NCBI RefSeq assembly: GCF_003289965.1
Contig: NZ_QMBQ01000005.1
Location: 62,001 to 126,000, forward strand
Direction of reading: 5' to 3'
Source of the DNA: Mesorhizobium atlanticum
GTDB lineage: Bacteria > Pseudomonadota > Alphaproteobacteria > Rhizobiales > Rhizobiaceae
Length of the DNA: 64,000 nucleotides
Shown: one piece after another, positions 20,490 to 28,968 of the stretch
Position numbering within the stretch: the first letter of the stretch is position 1
Layout: every line of letters starts with the position of its first letter
Program-made: the position numbers and the translations under genes
Notes under the pieces: generated by a model
Seen by the model: the letters and a program-made list of their open reading frames with translations, nothing else
Told to the model about the DNA's origin: nothing
The model's database searches: none

Positions 20490-20664
20490 CGCCGCCCCTC
20501 ATCCGCCCTTCGGGCACCTTCTCCCCGTAAACGGGGCGAAGGACGCTCTCATGGCTGCTTTCGCCAATCGCCAGCGTTGCATGAAAAGCGCCGGCGTCAC
20601 GGCCAGCCTTCTTCTCCCCGTTCACGGGGAGAAGGTGCCCGAAGGGCGGATGAGGGGCAGAGCC
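20490..20664. repeat. Family B repeats, inverted pair
   Basis: GCCCCTCATCCGCCCTTCG through CTTCTCCCCGTAAACGGGG, and the facing copy CTTCTCCCCGTTCACGGGG through GGGCGGATGAGGGGC. The gap 20384-21070 otherwise holds a family D repeat (20937-21010). I see no supportable gene between about 20665 and 20930. Confidence 0.78.
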
Positions 20665-20936
20665 GACGCCTACAGTTACCGCTCTTGCCGTCCCCTTCAG
20701 CCTTGGCTAGAAAGCCCGCCCGACATCCATTTCGAGCATCACTTTGCCTCAGTAACCGCCGGTCTCGCCAACTCCCTTGAATGCATCGCAGGCGCGACCA
20801 ATGCGCCGCCTGCTCCATTTTCACGTGTTCTTCAGGCGGCGGTTCGAGACCGGTTTGGCATTGCTGAGCCGCCGCGTGTGATCCACGCCGACGCCTGACT
20901 TGCAACACTCGCAGCCTTCGCCACGCCGTGCCCGCG

Positions 20937-21010
20937 AGCATGATCCCGACCCCAAGGTCCGCGTCAGCGAAACTTGGTATCCGGTTTTCGGAAAAGATCA
21001 TGCTCAACAA
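20937..21010. repeat. Family D palindromic repeat copy 1
   Basis: GAGCATGATCCCGACCCC at the left and AAAAGATCATGCTC at the right bracket a core containing TTGGTATCCGGTTTTCGG. Copy 2, in opposite orientation, is at 21746-21821. The GAGCATGATC ends are reverse complements of each other. Confidence 0.78.
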
Positions 21011-21070
21011 AAAGGGGCATCTCGGACATTGCCGGCCTGACGGACTTCCCGATGGGAAGGGCCTACCGGC

Positions 21071-21697
21071 ATGTCTTCTACCTCGCGTGTCCGCTGGACG
21101 ATCGCACCCGCAATCGCGCCACGACCTCTGATCAACTGCAACCGTTGCGGCGACATCAAGCCCTATCGATGCAGCGAAAAATTCCGCGTCAATGCCAATG
21201 GCAAGCGCATCGACGTCTGGCTTATCTATCGCTGCTTGAGCTGCGACAACTCCTGGAATTTCACCATCCTGGAACGGCGAAACCGCCACGATATCGAGCC
21301 GGCGCGGCTGGCAGCGCTCGAAAGCAACGATCCGGCGCTTGCCCGCCGCTTTGCCTTCGATGCCGCCGCGCTGCGCAACCGGGCCGGGCGGGTCGAGGAA
21401 TCTCCTGATGTCACGGTCCGAAAGGAGCTGTTGAACGGAGAGCCGGGACAAGCCGACGCGCTCGCGCTCGAGCTGAGGCTGGAGGGGACGACGCCTTTAC
21501 GGCTGGACCGCCTGCTTGGCGGCGAGCTTGGCCTTTCGCGGTCAAGGCTCCAGGCCCTGGACGACCGAAGGCGACTGACCGTCGAACCGGATGGCGCGAA
21601 AGCCTTGCGCAAGCCGGTTCGCGACGGCTTGGCGGTACGCATCGATTTGACCGGAGAGGCGGATTGCCGCGCTATCCTGTCGGCCGCGTGCCGCTAG
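21071..21697 (+). CDS. DUF1062 domain protein with zinc-ribbon-like cysteines
   Basis: A 208-residue protein of the DUF1062 type. Two cysteine pairs, NCNRCGDIKPY (about 23-32) and YRCLSCDNSW (about 53-62), look like a zinc ribbon. The C-terminal half resembles an S4-like RNA-binding region, with LDRLLGGELGLSRSRLQALD (about 143-162). This suggests binding to structured RNA, but no function is known for the family. The gene stands alone between two family D repeats. The ATG used is the first in frame, and no strong ribosome binding site is evident. Confidence 0.75.
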   Translation: MSSTSRVRWTIAPAIAPRPLINCNRCGDIKPYRCSEKFRVNANGKRIDVWLIYRCLSCDNSWNFTILERRNRHDIEPARLAALESNDPALARRFAFDAAALRNRAGRVEESPDVTVRKELLNGEPGQADALALELRLEGTTPLRLDRLLGGELGLSRSRLQALDDRRRLTVEPDGAKALRKPVRDGLAVRIDLTGEADCRAILSAACR

Positions 21698-21745
21698 ATC
21701 GAGATAGCGTTTCGTTGAATCGCCATCTCGATCCAGCTTTTTGTT

Positions 21746-21821
21746 GGAGCATGATCTTTCTTCGAAAACCGGTTCCCAAGTTTCGTCGACGCGGACCTTC
21801 GGTTCGGGATCATGCTCTGAA
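21746..21821. repeat. Family D palindromic repeat copy 2
   Basis: GAGCATGATCTTTCTTCGAA through GGTTCGGGATCATGCTC. The ends are inverted repeats of each other and the element is the reverse complement of copy 1 with internal differences. Confidence 0.78.
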
Positions 21822-21871
21822 ACGAAAAGAGGGAGCAGACGCTCCCTCTTTTTGAACCCTTGGCCGAAAGC

Positions 21872-23701
21872 TTACGCCGCGCCCATGACCTTGGCGGCCT
21901 TTTCAAAACGCTTGCGCTCGTTGGGGTCGAGGTAGAGCTTGCGGAGCCGAATGGTCTTCGGCGTCACCTCGACCAGCTCGTCGTCCTGGATCCAGGCCAG
22001 CGCCCGCTCCAGCGTCATGCGGATCGGCGGGGTCAGCTTCACTGCCTCGTCCTTGCCGGCGGCGCGGATGTTGGTGAGCTTCTTGCCCTTCAGCACGTTC
22101 ACTTCGAGGTCGTTGTCTCTGGAGTGGATGCCGATGATCATGCCCTGATAGACCTTGACGCCCGGGTCGATGATCATCGGGCCGCGGTCTTCCAGGTTCC
22201 ACATGGCGTAGGCGACCGACTCGCCCTGCTCGTTGGAGATCAGCACGCCATTGGTGCGGCCCGGCAACTCGCCCTTGTAGGGCTCATAGGCGAAGAACAG
22301 CCGGTTCATCACCGCGGTGCCGCGCGTATCGGTCAAAAGCTCCGACTGGTAGCCGATAAGGCCCCGCGTCGGCGCATGGAAGACGAGACGCTGGCGGTTG
22401 CCACCGGACGGACGCAGCTCGACCATCTCGGCCTTGCGCTCCGACATCTTCTGCACGACGACGCCGGCATGCTCCTCATCGACGTCGATGACGACCTCCT
22501 CGACCGGCTCGAGCAGCTGGCCGTCATCGCTCTTCTGCATGACGACGCGCGGACGCGACACGGCGAGCTCGAAACCTTCGCGGCGCATCGTCTCGATCAG
22601 CACCGCAAGCTGCAATTCGCCGCGGCCGGAGACGAAGAAGGAGTCTTTTTCGGCCGATTCCTCGATCTTCAGCGCGACATTGCCTTCGGCCTCGCGCAGC
22701 AGGCGATCTCGGATGACGCGGCTGGTCACCTTGTCGCCCTCGGTGCCGGCAAGCGGGCTGTCATTGACGAGGAAGGACATGGTCACGGTCGGCGGGTCGA
22801 TCGGCTGCGCGTGCAGCGGCTCGCTCACCGCCGGGTCGCAGAAAGTGTCGGCGACGGTGCCTTTCGACAGGCCGGCGATGGCGACGATGTCGCCCGCCTG
22901 CGCTTCCTCGATCGGCTGGCGCTCGAGGCCGCGGAAGGCGAGGATCTTCGAGATACGCCCGGCCTCGATCTGCGTGCCGTCGTGATGCAGCACCTTGACC
23001 GCCTGGTTGGGCTTCAGCGTGCCGGACTCGATGCGGCCGGTGATGATGCGGCCGAGGAACGGATTGGCTTCCAGGATGGTGCCGATCATGCGGAACGGGC
23101 CGGGATGGACGGTCGGCGCCGGCACATGCTTGACGACGAGGTCGAACAGCGGCGCCAGGCCCTGGTCCTTCGGACCTTCGGGATTCTCGGAAACCCAGCC
23201 GTCGCGACCCGAGCCGTAGAGGATCGGGAAGTCGAGCTGCTCGTCGGTGGCGTCGAGCGCGGCGAACAGGTCGAACACCTCGTTCACCACCTCGACATGG
23301 CGGGCGTCCGGACGGTCGATCTTGTTGATGACGACGATGGGGCGCAGGCCCACCTTGAGCGCCTTGCCGACGACGAACTTGGTCTGCGGCATCGGGCCTT
23401 CGGCGGCGTCGACGAGCACGATCGCCGAATCCACCATCGACAGGATGCGCTCGACCTCGCCGCCGAAATCGGCGTGTCCAGGCGTGTCGACGATGTTGAT
23501 GCGGGTGCCGTGCCAGTCGACCGAGGTCGCCTTGGCCAGGATGGTGATGCCGCGCTCTTTTTCGAGGTCGTTGGAATCCATGGCGCGCTCGGCCACGCGC
23601 TGGTTGTCGCGGAAGGCGCCGGACTGTTTCAGAAGCTGGTCGACGAGGGTGGTTTTGCCATGGTCGACGTGCGCGATGATCGCGATATTGCGGAGGTTCA
23701 T
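21872..23701 (-). CDS. typA: Ribosome-associated GTPase TypA/BipA
   Basis: A 609-residue translational GTPase. The start [19 protein letters not shown] is the conserved family start. A frame reaching 29 codons further upstream is not supported. G motifs are AHVDHGKTT (G1), [14 protein letters not shown] (G3) and NKIDRPDAR (G4), followed by EF-G-like domains II, III and V and the TypA-specific C-terminal domain. It binds ribosomes and is needed for growth under cold and other stress. The length matches typical TypA. Confidence 0.97.
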   Translation of the reverse strand: MNLRNIAIIAHVDHGKTTLVDQLLKQSGAFRDNQRVAERAMDSNDLEKERGITILAKATSVDWHGTRINIVDTPGHADFGGEVERILSMVDSAIVLVDAAEGPMPQTKFVVGKALKVGLRPIVVINKIDRPDARHVEVVNEVFDLFAALDATDEQLDFPILYGSGRDGWVSENPEGPKDQGLAPLFDLVVKHVPAPTVHPGPFRMIGTILEANPFLGRIITGRIESGTLKPNQAVKVLHHDGTQIEAGRISKILAFRGLERQPIEEAQAGDIVAIAGLSKGTVADTFCDPAVSEPLHAQPIDPPTVTMSFLVNDSPLAGTEGDKVTSRVIRDRLLREAEGNVALKIEESAEKDSFFVSGRGELQLAVLIETMRREGFELAVSRPRVVMQKSDDGQLLEPVEEVVIDVDEEHAGVVVQKMSERKAEMVELRPSGGNRQRLVFHAPTRGLIGYQSELLTDTRGTAVMNRLFFAYEPYKGELPGRTNGVLISNEQGESVAYAMWNLEDRGPMIIDPGVKVYQGMIIGIHSRDNDLEVNVLKGKKLTNIRAAGKDEAVKLTPPIRMTLERALAWIQDDELVEVTPKTIRLRKLYLDPNERKRFEKAAKVMGAA

Positions 23702-23898
23702 GTGTCTGGTCTCGGGAACGTTGCAGGCAGCAGGCTTAAAAAAGCGCCGCCTTTTTCGGTTGCGCGGCTCATACAAGGTTTTTCGCAATTGCGAAAGGGG
23801 AGGCCCGACCCCAAATAAATGGTCACTGATTCTTAAACGTCTTGGTGTGAAATGATTCTGTTAACCAAGGCGGAACCTTTGAGGGGCCGGGCAGTTCG

Positions 23899-24186
23899 AT
23901 GTTCATGAGCAATCAGATGTTCAGATTGCGTCCGGTTTTTGCGTGGGCAGCGCTTGGCCTGCTCGTCGCGGCGGGCGCCGCGCAGTCGGCGGCCGCGCTC
24001 AGACAAGCCGACCCGATCTCGCCGCCCGATGCCAGGACCGCGCAGCAGATGTTCGCCGATGCCCCCGACGGCGTCGACCCGATCGTCACCGGCCCGGTCA
24101 GCGCCGCCTTCAAGCAGCGTCAGAAGGACGCCAACTGCGACACAGCGGTCTGGCCGAACATTCCCCGGGCGTGCTATCCGGACTGA
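23899..24186 (+). CDS. Small exported protein of unknown function
   Basis: A 95-residue protein with an N-terminal signal peptide: a basic start, a hydrophobic stretch at about 13-30, and a predicted cleavage near SAAA. The mature part contains two cysteines (NCDTAVWP and RACYPD, about 79 and 92) that could form a disulfide. A second ATG two codons downstream is equally possible. I do not recognise the family. Convergent family A repeat sequence follows the stop. Confidence 0.6.
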   Translation: MFMSNQMFRLRPVFAWAALGLLVAAGAAQSAAALRQADPISPPDARTAQQMFADAPDGVDPIVTGPVSAAFKQRQKDANCDTAVWPNIPRACYPD

Positions 24187-24271
24187 CGCCCTTCATCGCA
24201 TTCCGAATTAAGATCGCCACGGCGCTTGACGCCACGGCATGTATCGACGCGGGCTGGCGGCTCAGGGTGCG

Positions 24272-24400
24272 TTGAGATTTCAGGTCAGGCCGAGCCGAGA
24301 ACGCTGGTTTCCTGCGCTTCCGGTGCTCACGTACTTCAAGTACGCTCCGCTCCGGTTCTCGGCAACCAGCGTTCGCAGGCCGGCATCACCTGAATATCAA
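24272..24400. repeat. Family A palindromic repeat copy 2
   Basis: TTGAGATTTCAGGTCAGGCC to GGCATCACCTGAATATCAA. The interior contains GTACTTCAAGTACGCTCCGC, which reappears as GGAGCGTACTTAAAGTACG in copy 3. Confidence 0.8.
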
Positions 24401-24406
24401 CGCAGC

Positions 24407-25981
24407 CTAAGCCGATCGCACCGGGTCGAGCGTAACCTTGTAAAGCTCGTTGTCGTCGCGATCCATCAGCCGCACCGTGAGCTGCTCGGTCGCACCCGAA
24501 ATATCGATCAGGCCGAAGAACTGCAGGCCTGCCGAGGGCGGCAGGTTCTGGCCCTGCTCGGCGGTCGGCGCCTTGATGAACTTCAGCTCCGGCCCGAAGG
24601 TCATGTCGAGGTCGTTGGGGCCGAACGTGCCGGCATGGATCGGGCCGGAGACGAATTCCCAGAACGGGTTGAAATCCTGGAACTGCGCCTTGTCGGGATT
24701 GTAGTAATGCGCCGCCGTGTAGTGCACGTCCGCGGTGAGCCACACCGTGTTGGTGATGCCGGCAGTCTTGATGAAGCGCAGCACATCGGCGAATTCGAGC
24801 TCGCGCCCCTTCGGCTTGCCGTTGTCGTTGTTGCTGACGGCCTCGAAGCCGACCTTCTTCGCCGCATCGTCCCAGACGACGAGGCTGAGCGGCATGTCGG
24901 CGGCGATGATCTTCCAGGTCGCTTTGGAGTTGGCCAGCTCGCGCTTCAGCCACTTCGACTGCTCCTCGCCGATCATGCGCGACTTCGGCGTCAGCGTTTC
25001 ATCCAGGTTGGCGCCGTTCGGGCCCCGATAGGAGCGCATGTCGAGGAAGAACACGTCGAGCAGCGGCCCGTGCGAGATCTTGCGGTAGACGCGGCCCGGC
25101 TCCGACGGCTCGTAGCGGATGGTGGTCATCTCGTGGAAGGCGCGCGCCGCCCTGGCCGCCAGCAGATGGATCGACTTTTCCTTGTAGCGGTCGTCCTTGC
25201 TGAGATCCTTCGAGTCCGACCAGTTGTTCAGCACCTCATGATCGTCCCACTGGTAGAAGGTCGGGCAAATGGCAGAGAGGGCAAGCACATGCTTGTCCAT
25301 CATGTTGTATTTCCACTGGTCGCGATATTCGTCGAGCGTCTCGGCGACCTTGCGCTTGCCGTCCAGCATGACGACGTTCTTCCACTTGCCGCCGCCGGGC
25401 AGGTCGACCTCGTCCTTCAGCGCGCCGTCGGCATAGATCGTGTCGCCGGAATGCAGGAAGAAGTCCGGCGTGTGCTTGGCGATGGTCGAATAGGTCTTCA
25501 TGCCGGTCTCATCGATGCCCCAGCCCTGGCCGGCGGTGTCGCCCGACCAGGCGAAGCGCACGTCGCGCTTGGAGGACGGCGCGGTGCGGAAGCGGCCGGC
25601 GATCGGCTCGGAGACGGCATTGATGTCGGACAGGTCGGCCGCGACCATGCGGTAGAAGATGTCCTGATCGGAGGCGAGATCGGTGAGCAGCCGCTTCGCC
25701 GTATAGTCGCTGGCCGGCGAGGTATCGAGCGCAGCCAGCCTTGTGGCGTTGGCAAAGCTTTCGGTTGTCGACACTTCATACATGACACGCGCCGGGCGAT
25801 CGGTGCGGGTCCAGACCATGCCGGAGGTGGCGTCGACGTCGCCGGATTGCACGCCATGGGTGAAGGCCGGCCGCTGGCTGGCGCGGGAATAATAGGGCAG
25901 CGCCAGACCGGAGGCGCCGACAAGGCCGAAGGCGCTGGCCGAGGTGACGAAAGCGCGGCGGGTGAGGGAAAGCTTGTTCAT
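24407..25981 (-). CDS. phoD: PhoD-family alkaline phosphatase
   Basis: A 524-residue phosphodiesterase/phosphatase. The start chosen, MNKLSLTRRAFVTSASAFG, is a twin-arginine signal with GGAGACAGCC upstream, so the protein is exported folded to the periplasm. Motifs are the N-terminal PhoD domain GVQSGDVDATSGMVWTR, the metal site HSGDTIYADG, and YQWDDHEVLNNW in the catalytic domain. PhoD releases phosphate from diesters with calcium and iron cofactors and is usually induced by phosphate limitation. No Pho box was recognised in the upstream 100 bases. Family A repeats flank both sides. Confidence 0.93.
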   Translation of the reverse strand: MNKLSLTRRAFVTSASAFGLVGASGLALPYYSRASQRPAFTHGVQSGDVDATSGMVWTRTDRPARVMYEVSTTESFANATRLAALDTSPASDYTAKRLLTDLASDQDIFYRMVAADLSDINAVSEPIAGRFRTAPSSKRDVRFAWSGDTAGQGWGIDETGMKTYSTIAKHTPDFFLHSGDTIYADGALKDEVDLPGGGKWKNVVMLDGKRKVAETLDEYRDQWKYNMMDKHVLALSAICPTFYQWDDHEVLNNWSDSKDLSKDDRYKEKSIHLLAARAARAFHEMTTIRYEPSEPGRVYRKISHGPLLDVFFLDMRSYRGPNGANLDETLTPKSRMIGEEQSKWLKRELANSKATWKIIAADMPLSLVVWDDAAKKVGFEAVSNNDNGKPKGRELEFADVLRFIKTAGITNTVWLTADVHYTAAHYYNPDKAQFQDFNPFWEFVSGPIHAGTFGPNDLDMTFGPELKFIKAPTAEQGQNLPPSAGLQFFGLIDISGATEQLTVRLMDRDDNELYKVTLDPVRSA

Positions 25982-26127
25982 GGCTGTCTCCGGATGGCTT
26001 TGAACGGGACCACCAAGCTCTCGCCTCAATGTTTCAGGCGTGTCTCGGAACCATGAACTTTTGATAACAGTGCAGCGCTTTCCTTCTCCCCTTGTGGGAG
26101 AAGGGGAAACCTGCGCCGGGAGGCGTG

Positions 26128-26255
26128 TCGAAATTCGGGTCAGGACGAGCCGAAAACGGCGGTCTCCGAGAACCGGAGCGGAGCGTACTTAAAGTACGTG
26201 AGCACCGGAAGCGCAGGAGATTGCCGCTTGCAGGCCGACCTCACCCGAATATCGA
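26128..26255. repeat. Family A palindromic repeat copy 3
   Basis: GTCGAAATTCGGGTCAGGAC to CTCACCCGAATATCGACAT. The interior GTACTTAAAGTACG is inverted relative to copy 2. A short family B fragment (CTTCTCCCCTTGTGGGAGAA) lies just upstream at about 26082-26105. Confidence 0.78.
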
Positions 26256-26261
26256 CATGCC

Positions 26262-27545
26262 TCAAGCCGCCTGCGGCTCCGGCTCGAAAGCCGGCCTGTC
26301 GGTATTGATCAAGAGCGAGATACAGGCCGCCGCGATGCCCGTCATGCCGGCAATCAGGAAGGCCAGTTCGTAGTTGCCCTGCAGCTCGCGCATCGTGCCG
26401 CCGAAGGCGGCGGCCGCCGCAGCCCCCACCTGATGGCCGGCGACGATCCAGCCGAACACGATCGGCCCGCTGCGGTCGCCAAAGGCCTCGTTGGCGAGTC
26501 TCAGCGTCGGCGGCACGGTGGCGATCCAGTCCAGCCCGTAGAGCACGGCGAAGATGATCAGGCTGGTCGCCGAGAAGCCGGAGTAGGGCAGGTAGATCAG
26601 CGACAGGCCGCGCACCGCGTAATAGACACCGAGCAGCTTGCGCGGATCGAAGCGGTCGGTGAGCCAGCCGGACAAAGTCGTGCCGATCAGGTCGAAAATG
26701 CCCATCATCGACAACAGCCCGGCCGCCTGCACCTCGCCGATCCCCATATCGCCGCAAAACGCGATGAGATGTGTGCCGACGAGGCCGTTGGTGGTGAAGC
26801 CGCAGACGAAGAAGGTGGCGAACAGGTACCAGAACACCCTGGTGCCGGCGGCGCGGCGCAGCGTGTTCAGCGTATGCGCCAGGAAATTGCCCTGCGATGC
26901 CGGCGACACCGGCGGAACGTCGTCGGCATCGGCGCCGTAGCGCACCTGGCCGATCGAGGATGGGCGCTCGGGCACCAGCAGGAAGACGAACGGGATCAGC
27001 GCGGCAGTGGCAAGCGCGACCGCAATCGCCACCGGCTTCCAGCCGCCGCTCTGCGCCAGCGAGGCGATCACCGGCAGGAACACCAGCATGCCGGTGGCGC
27101 TGGAGGCCGACATCAGCCCCATCATCAGGCCGCGATTGGTCTTGAACCAGCGGTTGACGATGGTGGCGCCGAGCACGCTCGCCACCGCGCCGGAGCCGAT
27201 GCCGGAAAGCACACCCCAGGTGATGAAGAGATGCCAGGGCTCAGTCATGAACAGGCTGAGCGCGGTCGACCCGGACATCACCAGCAGCGATCCGAGCAGG
27301 GTGCGGCGCAGCCCGATGCGCTCCATCAGCGCCGCCGCGAACGGCCCGGTCAGGCCGTAGAGCAGGATCCCGATGCTGGCCGCCCATGAGGTCACGTCGC
27401 GGCGCCAGCCGAAGCTTTCCTCCAGCGGAACCATCATCACCGAGGGCGCCGAGCGAAGCCCGGCGGCGATCAGCAGGCAGAAGAAGATGACGGCAACGAC
27501 GACGAAAGCGTAGCGCTGGCCAAACGGACGGGACTGGGCTATCAT
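26262..27545 (-). CDS. MFS transporter (MFS-1, oxalate/formate-antiporter-like)
   Basis: A 427-residue protein with twelve predicted transmembrane helices. The segment LMGLMSASSATGMLVFLP and loop RIGLRRT are typical of the superfamily. The start MIAQSRPFGQRY lies just inside the left arm of the operator palindrome. The much longer upstream frame (to 28166) runs antisense through the TetR gene and is a shadow. It diverges from the TetR-type gene, so it is probably its repression target. The substrate is unknown, and efflux of a small organic compound is likely. Confidence 0.87.
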   Translation of the reverse strand: MIAQSRPFGQRYAFVVVAVIFFCLLIAAGLRSAPSVMMVPLEESFGWRRDVTSWAASIGILLYGLTGPFAAALMERIGLRRTLLGSLLVMSGSTALSLFMTEPWHLFITWGVLSGIGSGAVASVLGATIVNRWFKTNRGLMMGLMSASSATGMLVFLPVIASLAQSGGWKPVAIAVALATAALIPFVFLLVPERPSSIGQVRYGADADDVPPVSPASQGNFLAHTLNTLRRAAGTRVFWYLFATFFVCGFTTNGLVGTHLIAFCGDMGIGEVQAAGLLSMMGIFDLIGTTLSGWLTDRFDPRKLLGVYYAVRGLSLIYLPYSGFSATSLIIFAVLYGLDWIATVPPTLRLANEAFGDRSGPIVFGWIVAGHQVGAAAAAAFGGTMRELQGNYELAFLIAGMTGIAAACISLLINTDRPAFEPEPQAA

Positions 27546-27602
27546 GTTACTGACCGGTACGTTGCAATGGGATGGCACCATACATACGTACCGGTCAGTA
27601 AC
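27546..27602. promoter_or_regulatory. Perfect 17-bp operator palindrome between MFS and TetR genes
   Basis: GTTACTGACCGGTACGT (27546-27562) and its exact reverse complement ACGTACCGGTCAGTAAC (27586-27602) are separated by 23 bases. Each arm also contains the partial dyad ACCGGT. The site abuts the MFS start and lies 21 bases before the regulator start, so binding would block both genes. Confidence 0.82.
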
Positions 27603-27623
27603 ATTGTCAAGCGGGTCGTCTGC

Positions 27624-28232
27624 ATGCCATCGGACAATAAAATTGAAGCGTCGTTGAACGCGGCCCCCGCACCGAAGGCGGCGGACAAGATCCTGGACGT
27701 GGCGCGCGACCTTTTTTATCGCGAGGGCATCAGGGCGATTGGCGTCGACGAGATCGTCAAGCGCGCCGGCGTCACAAAACCCAGCCTCTACCGCAGCTTC
27801 CCGTCCAAGGATGAGCTCGCCGCCTCCTATCTGCGCAAATACGACCTGGAATTCTGGGAACGGTTCGACGAGGCCGTCGACGCGCATCCAGGCAATCCGC
27901 GCGCCCAGATCATCGCCTTCCTGACCCGCGTCGGGAAACGCACGCAGAAGCCGGATTACCGCGGCTGCGGCATGACCAACGCCGCTGTGGAATATCCCGA
28001 GCGTGGCCACCCCGCGCGGGTGGTGAGCGAGAACAACAAGGTGGAGTTGCGCCGGCGCCTGCGCGCCATGGCCGCCGCGATGGGCGCGGCGGATTCCAAT
28101 ACGCTGGGCGACGGGCTGCTCCTCCTCATCGAAGGCGCCTATATCAGCGGCCAGCTTTTCGGCCATGGCGGACCGGCGGCGTCGGTTGCCCGCAACGCCG
28201 ACCTCTTGATTGAAGCCAGCTTGAAGAAATAG
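27624..28232 (+). CDS. TetR/AcrR-family transcriptional regulator
   Basis: A 202-residue repressor. The N-terminal helix-turn-helix (about 20-65) includes FYREGIRAIGVDEIVKRAGV and KPSLYRSFPSKDELA. The C-terminal helical ligand domain is unassigned, with a cysteine in RGCGMTNAAVEYPE (about 118) that is common in one TetR branch. The start chosen is MPSDNKIEA, since upstream codons fall in the operator. It faces the MFS gene and probably represses both that gene and itself through the 27546-27602 palindrome. Confidence 0.9.
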   Translation: MPSDNKIEASLNAAPAPKAADKILDVARDLFYREGIRAIGVDEIVKRAGVTKPSLYRSFPSKDELAASYLRKYDLEFWERFDEAVDAHPGNPRAQIIAFLTRVGKRTQKPDYRGCGMTNAAVEYPERGHPARVVSENNKVELRRRLRAMAAAMGAADSNTLGDGLLLLIEGAYISGQLFGHGGPAASVARNADLLIEASLKK

Positions 28233-28277
28233 CAGACGGCGTTACGCTTCCGGCAACTCGCAACGGAGTTGCCATTG

Positions 28278-28868
28278 ATGCGTGCCCTTCTGATCCCGCT
28301 TGCCCTCGCCGGTTTCTGCCAGGCGGCCCGGGCCGGCGAAATCTCCAGCGCCTACACCGATCTCGACTCCAAGAAAGACTGCGTGACCTACGCGCAGGCC
28401 GCGGAAGGCGACGGCGACTGGGCGGACCTCGTGTGCTCCGGCTATCGCGGCTACCCGGTGCTGATCGGCTACGACGACGCGCGCGAATCCGTCTATTACG
28501 GCTTTCCGTCCGACGACATGACCGCGGTCTGGGAGAGCTTCACGGCCTTCAACGGCTCCGGCCCGAAGGTGGAATGGCGCATCGAGACCAATGGCGACGT
28601 GGCCATCCCCTTCGCCGCCATTCATCGCCGCTCGGTCAGCAATCCCGAGGACGACAAGAAATCGACCGATGTGCTGGTCGTCGCCAAGGTCGCGCAACCG
28701 GAAGAGCATCAGGGCTGCACTGTCGGCCTGGTTTTGGCCACCGGCAACCCGCAGGCCAACGACCAGGCGCGCAAGCTCGCCGACGAGAAGGCGAAGACCT
28801 TCGTCTGCGGCAAGGACAAGCGCGAAGTGATCGGCGACGTGCCGCCTTTCGGCCGGGTGGATAACTAG
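28278..28868 (+). CDS. Exported protein of unknown function
   Basis: A 196-residue protein with a signal peptide (MRALLIPLALAGFCQAARA, cleavage after about residue 19). The mature part has four cysteines (KKDCVTY, LVCSGY, QGCTVG, FVCGKD), consistent with two disulfides in the periplasm. GGAG lies 9 bases before the ATG. An upstream in-frame TTG has no spacing for the same site. I do not recognise a named family. It follows the TetR gene by about 45 bases and may share its transcript. Confidence 0.7.
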   Translation: MRALLIPLALAGFCQAARAGEISSAYTDLDSKKDCVTYAQAAEGDGDWADLVCSGYRGYPVLIGYDDARESVYYGFPSDDMTAVWESFTAFNGSGPKVEWRIETNGDVAIPFAAIHRRSVSNPEDDKKSTDVLVVAKVAQPEEHQGCTVGLVLATGNPQANDQARKLADEKAKTFVCGKDKREVIGDVPPFGRVDN

Positions 28869-28968
28869 GCACCGACCAACCGTTAGGCCAACGCCGGATT
28901 AAGTTCCCATTCGCCGCGCCGCCTAGTAAACCCTTGCGCGGTTGTGGCCGGTCTCGGGAGGGTTCCGC

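Noticed and set aside
20410..20898. 162-codon ORF
   Set aside because: Runs through two family B repeats and has no recognisable domain.
21860..23818. 652-codon ORF opposite typA
   Set aside because: Coding shadow; typA on the other strand has all GTPase motifs.
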